64,000 nt of DNA from Heliopora coerulea (GCA_030142905.1 JASJOG010000072.1:186001-250000); one strand, 5' to 3'; counted from the first letter of the stretch, positions 1 through 19,367 are shown. Notes: a model not told the origin generated them from the sequence alone. A program made the numbers and translations.

Positions 1-2
1 AC

Positions 3-5973
<5,971 letters not shown>

Positions 5974-7498
5974 CTTTTTATTATGTGCATGTACTCTAGT
6001 GGAGATACTTATTCCCAGTTTGTGTTAAATTAATGTTCTGTTTATATGTCATTCAAAAGTGATATGTATTATAAGAAATGTATTATAAACAATTTGTATA
6101 CATGAACTGCATAATAACTGTAAAATAATTTCAAATATTGAAAAAAAAATTTAATACCATGAAATGCTGAAAGTTAAAGATTTAGGAAATGAAAGTCATA
6201 AATAAATGAAATATTGGAAAGTGATAAGTTGTTTAATGTAATTGCAGTTGTTGGGAAATTTGACATTCTGCATGCTTACAGTCAAATCTACCAACGCTTA
6301 AGGTGGCTCTTAACAGCCATTTTTAGCAACAAATGTTCTATTTCTTTTCCCATTAATCAAACCTGCATTAACCATTTTCTTTACAAAAGTATTGTTCCAT
6401 AATAGGTATTTAAAAGTATGTAAATGTCATGTACTCATCTCCAACAATATCAGTCATCTTTTTGACAAATCCCATAAATATTCTGACATTTACGATTGTC
6501 ATTAAATATCACTCATCTGATATATTCAACTGACTCTCTAAATTGAACACATCGAGATTTTTTCTATTTTTTATTACATTAACTCTTCAGTCCCAAAGCT
6601 GGCCTAAATGCTTCCCCTGCTGTTTTAAAACTACCTGGTGTTAGCCTGAGCAGAAGTTAATAGAGACTGGTTTAGGGGTTTTTAAATATTACATATTTAT
6701 TCCAATAAATACTCTGGGTGCTTACTGAAAACTAGTCTTTTGCAGCAGGATGTCTCCCCTTCATGAGTAAAATTGTCTGGCATTAGCCTGAGTAAGGTAA
6801 TAGAGTTAATGTTTCCACTCATAGGGGAAGCTCACTAACCCATCAAGGGGTATAAAGCACTTGAGAATTTTACTCCGGCTGACCCCAGGAAAATTTATTC
6901 AGCAGAGTGAGGTACCTACCCAATAATGGTTAACTGTTAACTTGGTTAACCCATTGAGGTGCAAGGGCATGCTTCAGAATTTTATTCTGGCTAATGCCAG
7001 GCAATTTTTTTCCAGGAAAGCAGGGCACTTACCTCTTAATAGGTTACAGTCTGCTCGTTAACAATTAGATACAGTGGGGGACCTTACCACCAAGTCTACA
7101 CTGTTTAGAGTGGAGTATTCAAAGTGCAATTTCATTCATACATTACTTCTGGTCTTCAAGTAAGCAAGACAGTGCTCATTTGAAAGGAGTGCTTATTAAA
7201 AAAAAGCATGTTTTGGGGGATGCTCATTAGAGAAGGATGTTCATAGGAGATTGGGTGGAAGTTAGAGCAAGTTCTAGTAAGTCATGATATCCTTTCATAC
7301 CTTTTCTGGTGTTAGCCAAACTAAAATCACAACCCATAGCTGATTTATGGGTTGATTGATTAGTTTACATCTCCCACAAATTTGTACATTAAATATTTAG
7401 GTGAAATTCATCAAGCTCTGACCTGACATATTTGCTTGGTATCATTCTTTGAAATACATTGAGAGTACCTGTATAACAGTAATGAGAATTACAATATC
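5974..7498. other. 3' flank of WDR47 with a degenerate interspersed repeat
   Basis: After the WDR47 stop there is an A+T-rich 3' UTR with AATAAA at 6201-6206. From about 6590 to 7060 there are several degenerate copies of a motif of the form 'acccattgaggtgcaaggg ... cttcagaattttattctgg ... gccagg' (about 6640, 6780, 6840-6910 and 6945-7040). The same motif recurs near 16460-16545 inside the syntaxin-6 gene, and its first part near 55490. It is a short dispersed repeat of unknown class. No gene is seen between the convergent WDR47 and PDZ genes. Confidence 0.6.
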
Positions 7499-10400
7499 TT
7501 AGCAGTTTTTCTGTACTAAGTATGGCAGAATAGTCATATGTAATTTATCTGAGCTTTTTATCAGTTTGTTTACAAATTCCACACTCTTTTCCTGTATGTT
7601 TGTGTTATTTATTTCCAGAATTTCATCACCAATATGTATGAGACCTCCAAAAAACTTTTCTATCTTTTTGTCTGTCATTCTGCATATAAATATTCCATTC
7701 CGATGTTGATGGTAACCTTTCTGAATGAGAAACCCAAGTGCACCACTAGCTGGCCTTCTTATTTCAACAACATAAGCTGCTTCAACTGTTGGATGAAAAC
7801 TTATCAGTCTACCAATGGATTGAGCTTCTTTGGGTGAACTTACTGAGGTGTATTTTGAAGTTTGCATTTTAGGTGACCCCTTTTTATGGAACAACCTTCT
7901 GAGTTTTAGTTTCTGGCTTGTTGAAATTGGTTGTAGATTCCTTTCTTCAGGGTTTTCATTGACTACATACAATCCTGATCTTCGACCAAATTTTGAGCGA
8001 TGTTTTTTACAATTGTTGTTTGGTTCTACAGGAATTGCTTCTTCATACATCATCTCTATGTTTTGATTACATTCATTCTGGCTAGTGGGAAGATTTGGCA
8101 TGCTATTCCATTTTGCCTTATCTGGTGTTTTCAGAATGGCTGAGAGCTTGTGACCAGATATCAAGTGTTTTGCTGATTTCACTGGCTGGATGATTCTTTC
8201 ACTGTGAGGCAAACTTATGACAGAGTCACTTGTATTGTCCTCAGAATTAGGTCTTTCAGGTGAACCTACAAATGCAACATAGCAGCATTTATGATCATAA
8301 TTATTGATTTGATCATGCAAGTTGATACTGTATAGTCTAAAGAAAAACAGTTGTTGGTGTAACTGCTGTTATAGGTGAGGGACTTATTGATGAAAAACCA
8401 ATATTTAACAAGATGTACATTCTACATCAACAGACTTCCTTTCTTAGTTGGTTTCTTGACCATTTACTTTAATGATGATTGCAGTGATAATTGCAGCAAT
8501 ATTGACAATGATGACTATCTTCATCATCATCATTGTGGTGACTTTCTTTTTTCAGACTCATTCCCTGTTTGACAAGTTTCAATATTTTGGGGGATGCTTG
8601 AAGGAGAAATCTAGTCTGGGTGCAGAATTATTCATTCAAAACTTTCAACTGTATTCTTTTGCTTGTGCTAAAATGTTTGTGGTATGAGTGACCCTTCACC
8701 CTTATCTATAACAATATATAATGACAACTTATGAGGCATCCTTCATCATCTGAGGATTTGCAATAATCCTAACGCAAAAATGAAGGGAATTGTATAAACA
8801 TTGTAAACTTTTTAATATCTCAATCTGATCTCAGAGAAAGCCTGCTTCTCTCCCGAAATAAATCTTCTTAATGGTAACCTAAGGTTATTTTTCTCACTTC
8901 TCCCTGACACCTTCCTTCGTGTTTCCACCGTCTTAGGCTATCGGCATTACTTCGTCCGTGGCGATCGTTCTGTTTTTGTAAAAGACTGCTATTTAAGTGG
9001 AACAACCTTACACTAGCACTGTTTAGAATGAGCCATGGTGTCGTTGCACGTTTTCCACTGTATGGTGTTAGAATGTTTTTTCCCTTTAGAATAGGTCATT
9101 AAAAGTAATTCTGATGACCAGCTTTGGATTAACCAGACTTTCGGCCCTCGTGACCCCCAGCTGCCGCTTTTAAAATCGTAGCTAAGTTACTGCAAGTCTG
9201 CAATCTTTCGTATACCTATCACTCTGGTAAAGTAACTTGTAAAGTGATGAAACGGTAGATGTTGAAAGGGCTACTGTGTTTATACGATTTCCTTCGTCTT
9301 CATTTGTTATGGCTATCAATAAAATTATTCTTTGGGCGGTAATTTTCATTATGAGATTCAATCGCTGGTTGAGTAGTATTAACCTTCTAATAAAATGCAA
9401 GACACTTGAACCCTGTGACACTTGAAATGTGCTTGAAGCAATAGGGCTTACGTGTTCAAGGGCTTTGTGTATAGCTGTTGTAGTAATTCCAGTGATGATG
9501 ATGGTGATGATGGTGATGATGATGGTGGTGATAATAATAGTAATAGTGATAGTTCTGATAGTTATAGTAATAGTAATATTAATAATGATAGTAATAGTAA
9601 CAGTAATAGTAACAGTAAGAGTAATGGTAACAGTAAGAGTAATGGTAACAGTAAGAGTAATGGTAACAGTAAGAGTAACAGTAATAGTAATAGTTGTAGT
9701 AATAGTAATAGTAACATTAGCAACAGTAATAGTAATTGTAATATTACTACTAATGTATATTTATCACTGAATTTGAATTTTCTGTTGTCTTCGCGCTTTA
9801 GAGCCTCCTCGTTGAGGCTTAACTTAATAAACTTTAACCCTATTTCTAATCGCAGCTAATCCCTTAGCAAACATACCTTTATAACCAAGGTAACGTAACC
9901 TTTGTACGTTGTATTCTTTATCTGGAATCATTTCTACATGTTTCCGCCAGTTTAAATCATGAGATGAAATTGAATTAAAGTCAGAGCTGTAAAGATCTTC
10001 ATTGTCTGCCCATGTTACCGGTCTTTTCGTGTTCGTTCGTGTTTTCTTTAGGTCAAGCCCATTTGGCTTGTCCGTCGATCTATCATCACTTAGTTCTTTA
10101 TTCAAAGACCTTCGCACACATTTCTTCGGAAGCTGGATGTCTTCAACAACTAACGATTCTTCGAAACTGACTTTTTCGAAGTTTTCAGTTTTGTTTATTC
10201 CCGGTGTAGCTGAACCGATTGCCCTCCAGTTTCTCTCTAGAGCTGATAAATTTGAGCAAGACAATGGTCGTTGAGGACTACAATACTTTCTCTCTAGTGC
10301 CTTGATCTTAGTCCTGGCTTCCTCCAATTTCTTAGCGTGCTCCTGTAAGAAGTTGTCCTCAAACAGGACGCTCCTTGACCTACGTCCCAGTTGCTTTTCC

Positions 10401-10651
10401 CTCAAGGTCTTCAGATCGCAGATACTTTGACTAAGTCCTCTCATTCTTTCCCAGCTTGCGGCCGATGGAGAAAATCCCTCTGCTTCCTGCAGACGTGTTA
10501 CATCTAAATAAGAAATGCTGCGGCAGTTTCGTGGTGTGCTATTTAAAGTTCGATCGGAAGATGGGATGAATTCAGCATTGTCCAATACGAAGCCCTGGGC
10601 TTGTTGGTTTTGAGTTTCGGTCTCATGAAGTGAATCACCTTCGCTGTTCAT
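7499..10651 (-). CDS. PDZ-domain protein (Par6-like PDZ), two exons
   Basis: Exon 1 runs from the ATG at 10651 down to 9877, with donor GTATGT immediately after. Exon 2 runs from 8265 (acceptor TTTGTAG) to the stop at 7499. The join is in phase 1 and gives 1542 nt, 513 residues. The N-terminal half is charged and Ser-rich with a probable coiled coil around EEARTKIKALERK. The middle is rich in basic residues and looks disordered. The C-terminal PDZ domain (about residues 424-506) has the carboxylate-binding loop as ALGFLI, then NGIFICRM and GLIHIGDEILEINN, which resembles the PDZ of Par-6. The CRIB and PB1 parts of Par-6 are absent, so this is not Par-6 itself. It may be a scaffold; vertebrate KIAA1614 is a possible relative that I cannot confirm. 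The gene is convergent with WDR47. The domain call is firm; the exact orthology is unknown. Confidence 0.8.
8266..9876 (-). other. Intron of the PDZ gene
   Basis: A 1.6-kb intron with a GTATGT donor and TTTGTAG acceptor. It carries a short ATC/ATG-rich tract near 8470-8545 and a long trinucleotide microsatellite at 9494-9750. No other exon is needed, because the flanking exons join in phase. Confidence 0.75.
9494..9750. repeat. Compound GAT/AGT trinucleotide microsatellite
   Basis: A run of GATGATGGT units passes into AATAGTAATAGTAACAGTAAG units. A roughly 18-base higher-order unit (AACAGTAAGAGTAATGGT) is repeated three times around 9600-9665. Both plus-strand frames stay open only because of the trinucleotide period (Asp/Ser/Asn or Val/Ile/Met polymers). 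Nothing suggests it is translated. Confidence 0.9.
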
Positions 10652-13600
10652 TGCTTCGCCAAGACTGTGCCTGGAATGCTAATCTTAGGTAATGTTGTAA
10701 TTGCTATAAAAATTGTTCACGACTCAAGAAATGCAAAGGTAAATCTTTTTAAACTACTGTTTATTGTTTTGATTGCTCTAGTCCATTTCCACCGTGACCT
10801 ATCAGATCACACCATATTACTCCCTTGGCCAATGAGAACAAGGCTATGGTTGGTAATTACCACATATCGTCCCCCCAACATGCGTGAACAAGATGCCAGA
10901 CCACTTCACCACCCTTCCTGTTCTTCATGATTCGCAAACTCACGACAAAGAATGCCAGGGAAAGCCCTTGAGGGTATATATTGGTTCTCTTATTCCTGTG
11001 TTCCCACGTCCTCAAGGTCAACAATGGATTTCAGTGTGTCCTGTGACTTCGTCCTGCCTGGGAACGTCCTTAGTTTTTCATCACGCGTTTCAGTTTCAAG
11101 TTTCCGCACGATTCAGCTTTGTCCGTCTAATCATAACTATGATCGAATCCGTTCATTTTCCTATGTTGTTCGGTTTTTTCCGCAATCTTTGGAGTTCGTG
11201 GATGTTTTAGTTGCGCGTTCATTGAAATTCTCGATTTCAAATTGCCCCGTCCCAGATTGAACGAAAAGTTTGAGACTTACCCTAATCAAGTCCCATGACT
11301 CAAGGGTGGTCTTGACGTCTCTGTCTAGTTAAGCAAGCACTCGTGGTACGGACTAAATTATTTTAAACCTAAATAGGCGAACACCAGAATTTTCTCAGCG
11401 AAGTCACTACGGTGGCTCTATTTTTCGTCTCTTAGAAGATCTTGGAAATTTTTTGAAAGCGGTGTAGTCGTGAGAATCTCTAATCTCAGATTGGAAAATT
11501 GGTTACGCATTGAGTCGTTGGTGTCCATTTCAGACTGACGACATTTACTCTTCATAACTGGCGAGAAACTAGATTTACTTCAACGTGCTAGAAACTCGTA
11601 TAATTTCTTTTAGCTGCAGGCCTAATCCAGGCTCCACCTACCGGTGAATGACCAGGTGTTGTCAATATTGCCAATGGGGTCATCGCGCTAAACCCTCATT
11701 CAATTGTTTGTGTCATCTATTCTCTGCCTAACTTAGCACATGACCTGAACTTCATACATCTAAACACGAAAGTTGAATGGACATTTTGAGTACCGTCTGT
11801 TCACATAAGAATTGGTGATGTCCGTAGAAATAATTGTACACATCTTCGGGACAGCATGTCACAGGAAATTCGCCATCCAATTTTGGCTTAACCCAGAATA
11901 TTAAATATCCTGTTCTGTTCACCTCTCTTTGAAGGCACTATAGCATATATTAATATAAGATAGGTGTTAATTTAAATCCTCGCAATTGTCCTCCTGAATG
12001 GTGCCACAAGGTTGTGTCCTTTGGTACTTTCTGGGTATCGTTTTCCACAAGCAGAGTGGCGCTCACTCCTTGAAGCCAAACTCAAATTTTCAGAAAACAT
12101 TTGTGAGCCGCAAATGGCAGTCAATAGATAGGCTGTAAGATGCTCTTATGTCCAGCAAGGTAATAAGGTGATAAATGTGTTCTAGTTCGATTGATTGAAA
12201 GTCGGTTACCTAATAATCGAACAATTGATTATGGCCATAATACGTACTTCATGGAGCCATATTCACTGCCCCTCGTGCAAGCCAGGGTGGTGGTACCAGG
12301 TCGCGCACAGAAACACCGATATTGTCGCCTAATGCGGTTAAATCCACAGTAATTAAAACAAACTTGGTAAGAGCGTTTGAAATCTGTAATAAATCGTGAA
12401 TTCTAAATCATTGCAGGGTTATCGCCAACGCTTTAAATTTTTCCCAGAGCTGAATGAATTTGGGAAAATGCCCAAAAGAAACTGTTGCAGAATTTCTCGT
12501 CTCGTTTGTTGCGTGCCAACGAACCGTGACATGTAACAGATGTGAAAAAGCTGTTCAGCTGCTAACTTTTATGTGGATTCTCGAAAACTTTTTAAAAAAG
12601 TTTAAAGACAGCATTTCCACAAGACGTGGGTGAAAATCGCCAAAAACGAGAACTTTCAGAAAAGATTTGTATATCGCCATAAAAAGTTTAGTGTCAAATC
12701 ACTAACATAATTTTCCTGTATACATGAAAAATGACATTTAATTGTAGACTTAGAACTGCGTATTCTACTCTACTTAATATCCTTTTTTACATAGCGTGAA
12801 TTACATACTTTCATGATACATAAGATAAATTTACATTATATGTTGAATGAGGTAAAGTGTGGTTTACGTGAACGGCGGACTCGCTCGTGTCACGAAAACA
12901 TCCTTCGGTCGTGAAATATAATTTAAATTCACTTTAGAGTGAAGGCCTTTCGTCAGCGCAAACCGTAAGTAATCTGGTACTCAGAGGCGTCGGAAGCGGG
13001 GGGAACCTTGCCTCCTACAATTTGGTGGGTGAGGCCAGAGTGTGTGTGGGCCCTAACTTTTTAACTGGCTTGTAATATTAGACTACTTATTACACTTATG
13101 TTAAATTTATGATAGCCAAATGAGATCGCTGCTGAATTACACGTTACTTTCCCTTAGAACCTTCCGAAAATCACAAATTCGACTTCGAACATTCTGGTCG
13201 TCGTTTTCGCTCTTGTATAATGAGGACAACTGGCCGCTGGGGTTTTTAACCCTTGAGGCACACTGTCAGACACACCCATACAGAGATTGGGAACCTCACT
13301 GGTTCCCCCTCCCACATTTACTGTCGTTCCGACGCCTTTGCTGATTCTCGTTCATTTCGACGATAGGCTTTCGCTCGAACTGTCACTCCTTAGCCTTTCA
13401 CAACTGAGTTTCCGCTTTACACGGACTTCTTAGTGTTTTACTTTTGTACAGTTATTGATCGCATACCTTACGTATGAATGCCTGTATTAGAGCGTCGCTA
13501 CTATTAGTCAATGTTAAGAATGACAAACGTTTGACTCCAGCAACAACAGAAGACAAAAAAGGTACTTTCCTCATTTTATTTTTGTCATTATTTTTTTCAA

Positions 13601-14150
13601 CTTTCATGTTGCGGAGTTGAACGTTCACCTGCTACCTTGTCTAGTTTATAGAACTGTTTGTTTGTACAGTGTTTGTTGAGGTCATATTTAGTATTTGTTT
13701 GACATGCTTTTTACTTTACTACAGAAATTGATTTCATTTTATTACTAAAATGTCTCTTTGGACTGGAAAAGGTTCACAAGCTCACGCTCAATAGAACTTG
13801 AAGAAATCTCAGATAATTTGTAGAATCCAGTGCAAATTTATCCACCAAAACAATTCATTTGTGTTACGAAACCTCCCAAAAATTCGCGACCGAACCAACA
13901 AATTTAGTCGAAAGTGTCACGGCCTTTTTAATAACGTATTAAACCTCGGGCAAACGAGATAATTCACACAAGTTTAAATAAGCCGTGAATGCCTCAAATA
14001 TCTTGCGAGAATGTAACCTAGAATGGAACTAACTTGCAGTTCGCACTGGTCATGGGCTTTGTTTGTATTCTAAAAATATTTCACAATTCTCTCTGTTATG
14101 TACAATTCGTTCTTTCTCTGACGAATAACTTGTTGCAGAAGAAAGAAGTG
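10652..14150. other. Intergenic region between the PDZ gene and syntaxin-6
   Basis: It holds the presumed promoter of the minus-strand PDZ gene next to 10651 and the 3' flank of syntaxin-6 below 14151. I see no convincing gene. Short open frames at 10667-11260 and 13120-13344 have no recognisable product. One hAT-like non-autonomous element lies at 12982-13340. Confidence 0.55.
12982..13340. mobile_element. hAT-like non-autonomous element with imperfect 8-bp flanks
   Basis: The left end reads CAGAGGCGTCGGAA and the right end TTCCGACGCCTTTG. These are inverted repeats with one mismatch and start in the CAG style of hAT elements. The flanking 8-mers are CTGGTACT (12974-12981) and CTGATTCT (13341-13348), matching at 6 of 8 positions, as expected for an old 8-bp target duplication. 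The interior (359 bp in all) has no transposase. Confidence 0.6.
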
Positions 14151-17100
14151 TTACAGGGCAATAAATAATACAACGATAACCACCAGAATTACGATGAGAC
14201 CGATGAGTACGTACGTTTGCTTCTTATCTGCAGAAAGAAAACAAAAAGTTACACGTGAATTGCGTGCGAGAAATTCTTGACTGTTTCTCAGAATTCCTAT
14301 ATTGTACAAACGGTAAGTACTTGTTCATTTAGTCAAGAAAGATAACAGATTCTAGTCTTCTTGTCAAATCTAAAAGTAAACTGTTTCCAGTCAGTAGTTG
14401 AAATTATTCTTGCGAAAAATAATAAATGTTTTCAACCTTCAAATAAGGTAACTAGAAAGAGGGCGTGGTTCTGGGCCCTCTGGTTTAGCCCCTGCAGAAG
14501 CCACATAGTTTCTATGGTAACATCACCTCGGTTCCATAAACCACAGCACCCTCTAAACAAGGTCCTAAACCTGGAATTGACACAAATGCCCCACGCTTAC
14601 CGTCAGAAAGTCTAAGAACTTTTTCGATCTTTTGCAAAGTTTGCTGCAGTCGGGAGTCTGTCATGTCTACTTCATGCCCAAGATCATCAAGTAATCTAAG
14701 AAATGTCGTGTAGAAAAGGGCCATTGTTATGAATTATAACTGCAACGAGTCTTTAACTCCCTCTTGGAACTAATACAGTATTTAAAAACACTTTAAACGT
14801 TATTCATCTTACATATTTTGTTCGTCTAACTCGTCGCCAATCCTCCGGCTCATTGTCTTTAGAACTCCAACACTCTGTCCAACCATCTGCATCTGATCAT
14901 CTTGTGATTCAATTAACATCTGTGAGAAACAGACAAGTATTGTTGATCAATAAAGATACCGCGTTTTAGGCTCTTTTCATCCCCAGGGTTTGATTTAGGC
15001 GATAACGTCCGGAAAGACTGAGATTGGTCACGGAAGACCTCCAATACTTGGGGCGTCATCCGACGGACGGCCATGCACGTTTCTCGTATTTGGACTTAAA
15101 AATCTCAAACTCATTAACAATTCATGAGCAACATACAGCAAATCAGTACCGGGACGTAGTTTGGATATCTGATCTTAATTAGCGTAGAATTTCGACAACT
15201 TTAAACCCGATTTTCTCTTCAAATACAGATTCGTTTGAGGTGTAATATCATACACTCTAATGTCATGTTTCATCAGATGTCCAAACACCTCGTACTTGGT
15301 TAAAAAACTCGCCTATCGCCTCGTTTTCAACTCACTTCTCTGTGTTTGGATATCTGACGAAACATTCCTCGTGTATGATATATTACTTGGACTACCATTG
15401 CTAAAAATCACGGAAAAATTCCTGCCATGAAACTAAAGAGATCTTTGGAACCAGACGTGTGCTAGTGTCGAATTAAGCGCTCAAACAGGCGAACTAACGT
15501 TTACAAGTTCTCTGATCATGTTTTTCATGCTGTACAGCAACTGCATTTAACTCTCAATTGTTTATTCACTGAAAATCCCTAAATAATGTAAGTCAATTTT
15601 TTAATTTTTTTTAATGACAAACGGTATTGTTGGACTCCAAGAGGAAACACCTGTGTTGATTGACAAGATTGTGAAATTAGTGACAGGATATTGGAAAACA
15701 TACAAAGTTTCGATGTTATCTAAACGTACATGATATTCTCTTTCAATTATATATATCTACAGGACATAACATTAAACTGAAATAGAAGTTAAATTCGTTA
15801 AACAATGATAGCTGCCACAGGTTGGTTTAAGAAGTTGAATTTTTCATGTTTTGTGAAGTTGGAGCATACTGTGCAGTTGGGATTAACTGCCAAAAAGTGC
15901 ACAAAAAGCTGATACGATATTACTGAACTGTTTTAAAATCTTAATGCTAATGGTACTCATTAAATGTGCATGCTTATGCAGTTCATAGTTTTTTGAGAGT
16001 ACTTCCCATTGATGTTTCACTCCAAGAGTCTGTGTCTTATACATTTCTGTAGTTCTCTGATAACCCCTTCAGCTTTTTACATGTCATTCAATACTTGCCC
16101 ATGCAGTACCTCCAGTTCTACGTCATACTGCCCATCACCCTGTCAACCTACTGATATGGCTCTTTGCCAGTGCCAAATGTAATCAAACTGAAATACCTGC
16201 TGTTGTCTTTGCTGATCATCAATGAATTCTTGATTAGATCTTTCTATGTCTTGGTCAAGTCGAGAATACTTACTCCTTGAAGGTCTGTTGGTCCCCACTA
16301 ATGCCTAAAAAGGGAAAAAACCTCTCTGTGAATATCCCAAATATCAGTTATTTTGAAGCAATGCCTTAATTGTTTCATGAAGATCTTTGCACTTGATGTT
16401 CCTCTATAAGTATAAATACCTCATGGGTTATAACTAAGTACTGCAAATTAATTGCCTGTGTTGAGGGACAAAGGGTGCACTTTAGAATATTCTGGGCAAC
16501 ACCAGACATTCTTATTCAGCAGAGTGGGATGTCTACCCCTTAAATGATTAAGAAAACAAACTTTGAAATCTAATACTGTACTGGAATAATGTGCCAAGGG
16601 GAAAATAATTACAAATCTTCTAAATATTCTGTTGACATCTAAAGTTTTTAAAGCAGAAGGATCTTAACCCATGACAAAAATGGAATACTGAGTAAACTTT
16701 ATTCACAATGAAACATGATCTTTTTCTTTGAAAGTACAGAAACAGAGTTGTGAACTTTAAGTGGTAAGTAAAATAAAAAAGTGTTACTTTGTTAGTGTGC
16801 CTTTACATGCATACTTAACTTGTCAGCAAAAATTTCTATATATGTGAACTTCAACTTTGTTTTCTGCAGTAATTATGGTTACAAATAGTAGCTGGCAACC
16901 TTTTTAGAATTAAATGCCAAAGAACCCCAAATTTGGATACACAATATTAAGTTTCAGAGTGATTAAAGGTATATGACTTTAGAAGGTATATCACATTTGA
17001 CAGTGGAACATGCTGTAAGCAATTTATATAACAATATTCACCTGTCTGTTGGAGGATTGCACTTTTGACTTTGCACTTGGACTATTTACAGACACTTTGA

Positions 17101-19367
17101 TCTCATTCAAGCTTTTCCTTGTTTGTTTTACAAACTCCTTTCTACTTTCAATTTCAATAGGGTTAAGATTGAATTTCTTCTGATTTCCCTCAACTATTTG
17201 AATTGTCTCTTCTAGATCTTCCAGATCCCATTCAATGCTACGAATACTGTTCTGCAATTCACTTGTTGTTAAGTTGTACTCTTCCCTACCAACCATTGCT
17301 GGATTATTTAACAGTGAATCCCACTTGCCATAAAGTTCCTTCACATTATTTAAAGACTTCTCAACTTCTCTATTACATAGGAAAGAAACAGATTAAAATT
17401 AATGTATTGTTCAAGTGATCAGTATTGCAGAATTAGACAAAAATATTAACTGTACACAAAACATTAAATTATTTCCTAGCCTCTCATTTAATGCTATGTT
17501 ATCTAGACAACTGGTAACTTTCAAGAGACTGATTAGAACATTTTAGTCACCCAATCAAAAGCTTTGGAAGCCAGTTTCCTTGTCCTTAGAAATGATAAAT
17601 TGAACTTTAGCAATAAAAACAACATTGAAAATACATCAATACTGCAATTGAAAAAATCCACTAAAACCATGTGAATAAAATGTGTGCTTATATGATATCA
17701 ATGTTTACAGTCACCATCTACATTCATGTGTCCCTTTTCTTTATCTTATTCCCATTTTAATTTTTAAGTGTGCTTTAAAATTAAAGGTGAATAACTCATC
17801 TAGGATCAAAGAACTTGGCCAAGGATTCCTTTATTTTATGTAAAAAGCAGTTTTTACTGAAACTAAATAAATCCTTCAGGCAAGTTCCAAAATAATCCTA
17901 AATAATTTGAAAGCAGGTATGAAGTGCAAGAGAAACCTGTGTTATGTTATGTTATGTAAGAAGGTTTTGACAGAAAGCACAGATGAGGCAAGGATTTTTC
18001 AGTCTTGATTGTGGGACCCAAATGTCTGGCAAAATTGGGGTTCCAAACAGGTATGGGTAGATCCTAAAGCATTTAAGAGCTTTTCAAAATTTTAACATGT
18101 TCCACAATGCCTTGATTTTTGAAAATACATTTAGGATTTCTTATGCATTAAAATGCAAATCTATATGACATAATGATTTATATAATTATGGTATATAACA
18201 TCAACTTGGGGGGCTTTTTCTTTTTAAACATTGGTTCAAATAAGGTTGAGTTAAAAGATGTTGTTTTATAAATTTCTGAATTCATGTTTGATTAGGTTAT
18301 TGAAATACAGGGACAGACAAATGCTTGGCAGGGTAATTTCCAAATTAACTATCACTAAAACTACTGAAACACTGAACAAGCAGCAGCTTTTTTTAAAGAA
18401 GGCAAAGCACTCATTCATACACACGTTTTAACAATGTAAATGTTTCATTAATACTTGTGTATCCAGGAAAAACATCACTATGGGATATGTATGTGGCAAT
18501 TTTACATCCATCCTTCCAGAAAGTTCTAATTTTGGTTTTTAACTTTCAATGGCAGCAGAAAATTTGACATTAAGGGAAAGAGAAAGTGAATGTTACAGAT
18601 ACATTACAATCAAACTCTTACTTTTCCGCAACTTATGGCATCAAATACTAGTTGAGATCATTGAGAGCGCCCTTAGACAATTTTGATTTTATTTATTGTT
18701 TGCTAGCAACCACATAACACATTCACATTGAACTACATAACACATTGAACTAATTTTAAAAAATCTTTACTGAGCCTTTTTTCTATGATAGATTGTTATA
18801 AGTAAAATTAATATCCAGAAAAAAGTATCAAGTATCAATATTTGGATAAACCGAGTCATTCGGTTATTTGGGTTAAATAACACGTCATAAAATATCACGA
18901 CTTATTCATTTGTCAATTGACAGTTCAAACCATTGCCGTACTTCATCAATAAGATTTACGTAACTTATCTCACAGATACAACAGCTTTGTTTCTTATCTG
19001 ACTGCTTTATGCCGTCCGTGCGTCAGACGAACGTAATAAAGTTTTGACTTAAGGCATATGTATCAGACAACTGGTGAAGGATGATTTGATTGAAACGTGA
19101 TGTTAGTTTGGGCAGCCTTTGAAAGCTTCCTCGAAAAATGAAAAGTAAAAACGACCAAGTCGTTCACGTAGGGACAAACATGTCATAGAATAAAATTCCA
19201 AACTACGACAAAGTCTAGTTCTGGGCATAAAAGTCATAGAATGTCTCATTTGCGGATATTGGTAGCCATCGATAATATTTTTGCGAACAATCGTCTCCCC
19301 AAATCAACTCATCTTTGATTTTTACCACTTACCCTTTCACCACAAAGAACGGATCTTCCAAAGACAT
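14151..19367 (-). CDS. STX6: Syntaxin-6 family SNARE, complete
   Basis: Six exons: 19367-19333, 17369-17042, 16304-16197, 14919-14813, 14695-14601 and 14227-14151. They total 750 nt, 249 residues, close to the roughly 255 of vertebrate syntaxin-6. The start MSLEDPFFVVKGEVEK is nearly that of syntaxin-6, and the N-terminal helical bundle includes NSIRSIEWDLEDLEETI. Exons 4 and 5 encode the Qc SNARE helix, from the QMQMVGQSVGVLK segment to HEVDMTDSRLQQTLQKIEKV. The last exon gives a tail anchor (LIGLIVILVVIVVLFIAL) ending at TAA. In other animals it acts in fusion at the trans-Golgi network and endosomes. All joins keep phase. The gene looks intact. Syntaxin-10 is a vertebrate-specific duplicate, so STX6 is the natural name here. 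Confidence 0.94.
14920..16196 (-). other. Syntaxin-6 intron 3
   Basis: Between exon 3 (donor GTATTT) and exon 4 (acceptor CTCACAG). It contains a foldback element at 15242-15386. The rest is A+T-rich with no feature I recognise. Confidence 0.7.
15242..15386. mobile_element. Foldback/MITE-like palindrome in syntaxin-6 intron 3
   Basis: The left arm at 15242-15288 contains GTAATATCATACAC and TTTCATCAGATGTCCAAACAC. The right arm at 15342-15386 contains GTGTTTGGATATCTGACGAAA and GTGTATGATATATTAC. The arms are inverted repeats with scattered mismatches around a loop of about 53 bases. No coding content, and no clear target-site duplication. Confidence 0.65.
16305..19332 (-). other. Syntaxin-6 introns 1 and 2
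   Basis: Intron 2 is 16305-17041 and intron 1 is 17370-19332. Intron 2 includes one degenerate copy (about 16460-16545) of the repeat also found at 6640-7040. Intron 1 is A+T-rich; I see no exon, RNA or element with clear ends in it. Confidence 0.65.

Noticed and set aside
9429..9859. Open frames coding Asp/Ser/Asn or Val/Ile/Met polymers
   Set aside because: They come from the GAT/AGT microsatellite inside the PDZ-gene intron; trinucleotide repeats keep frames open without selection.
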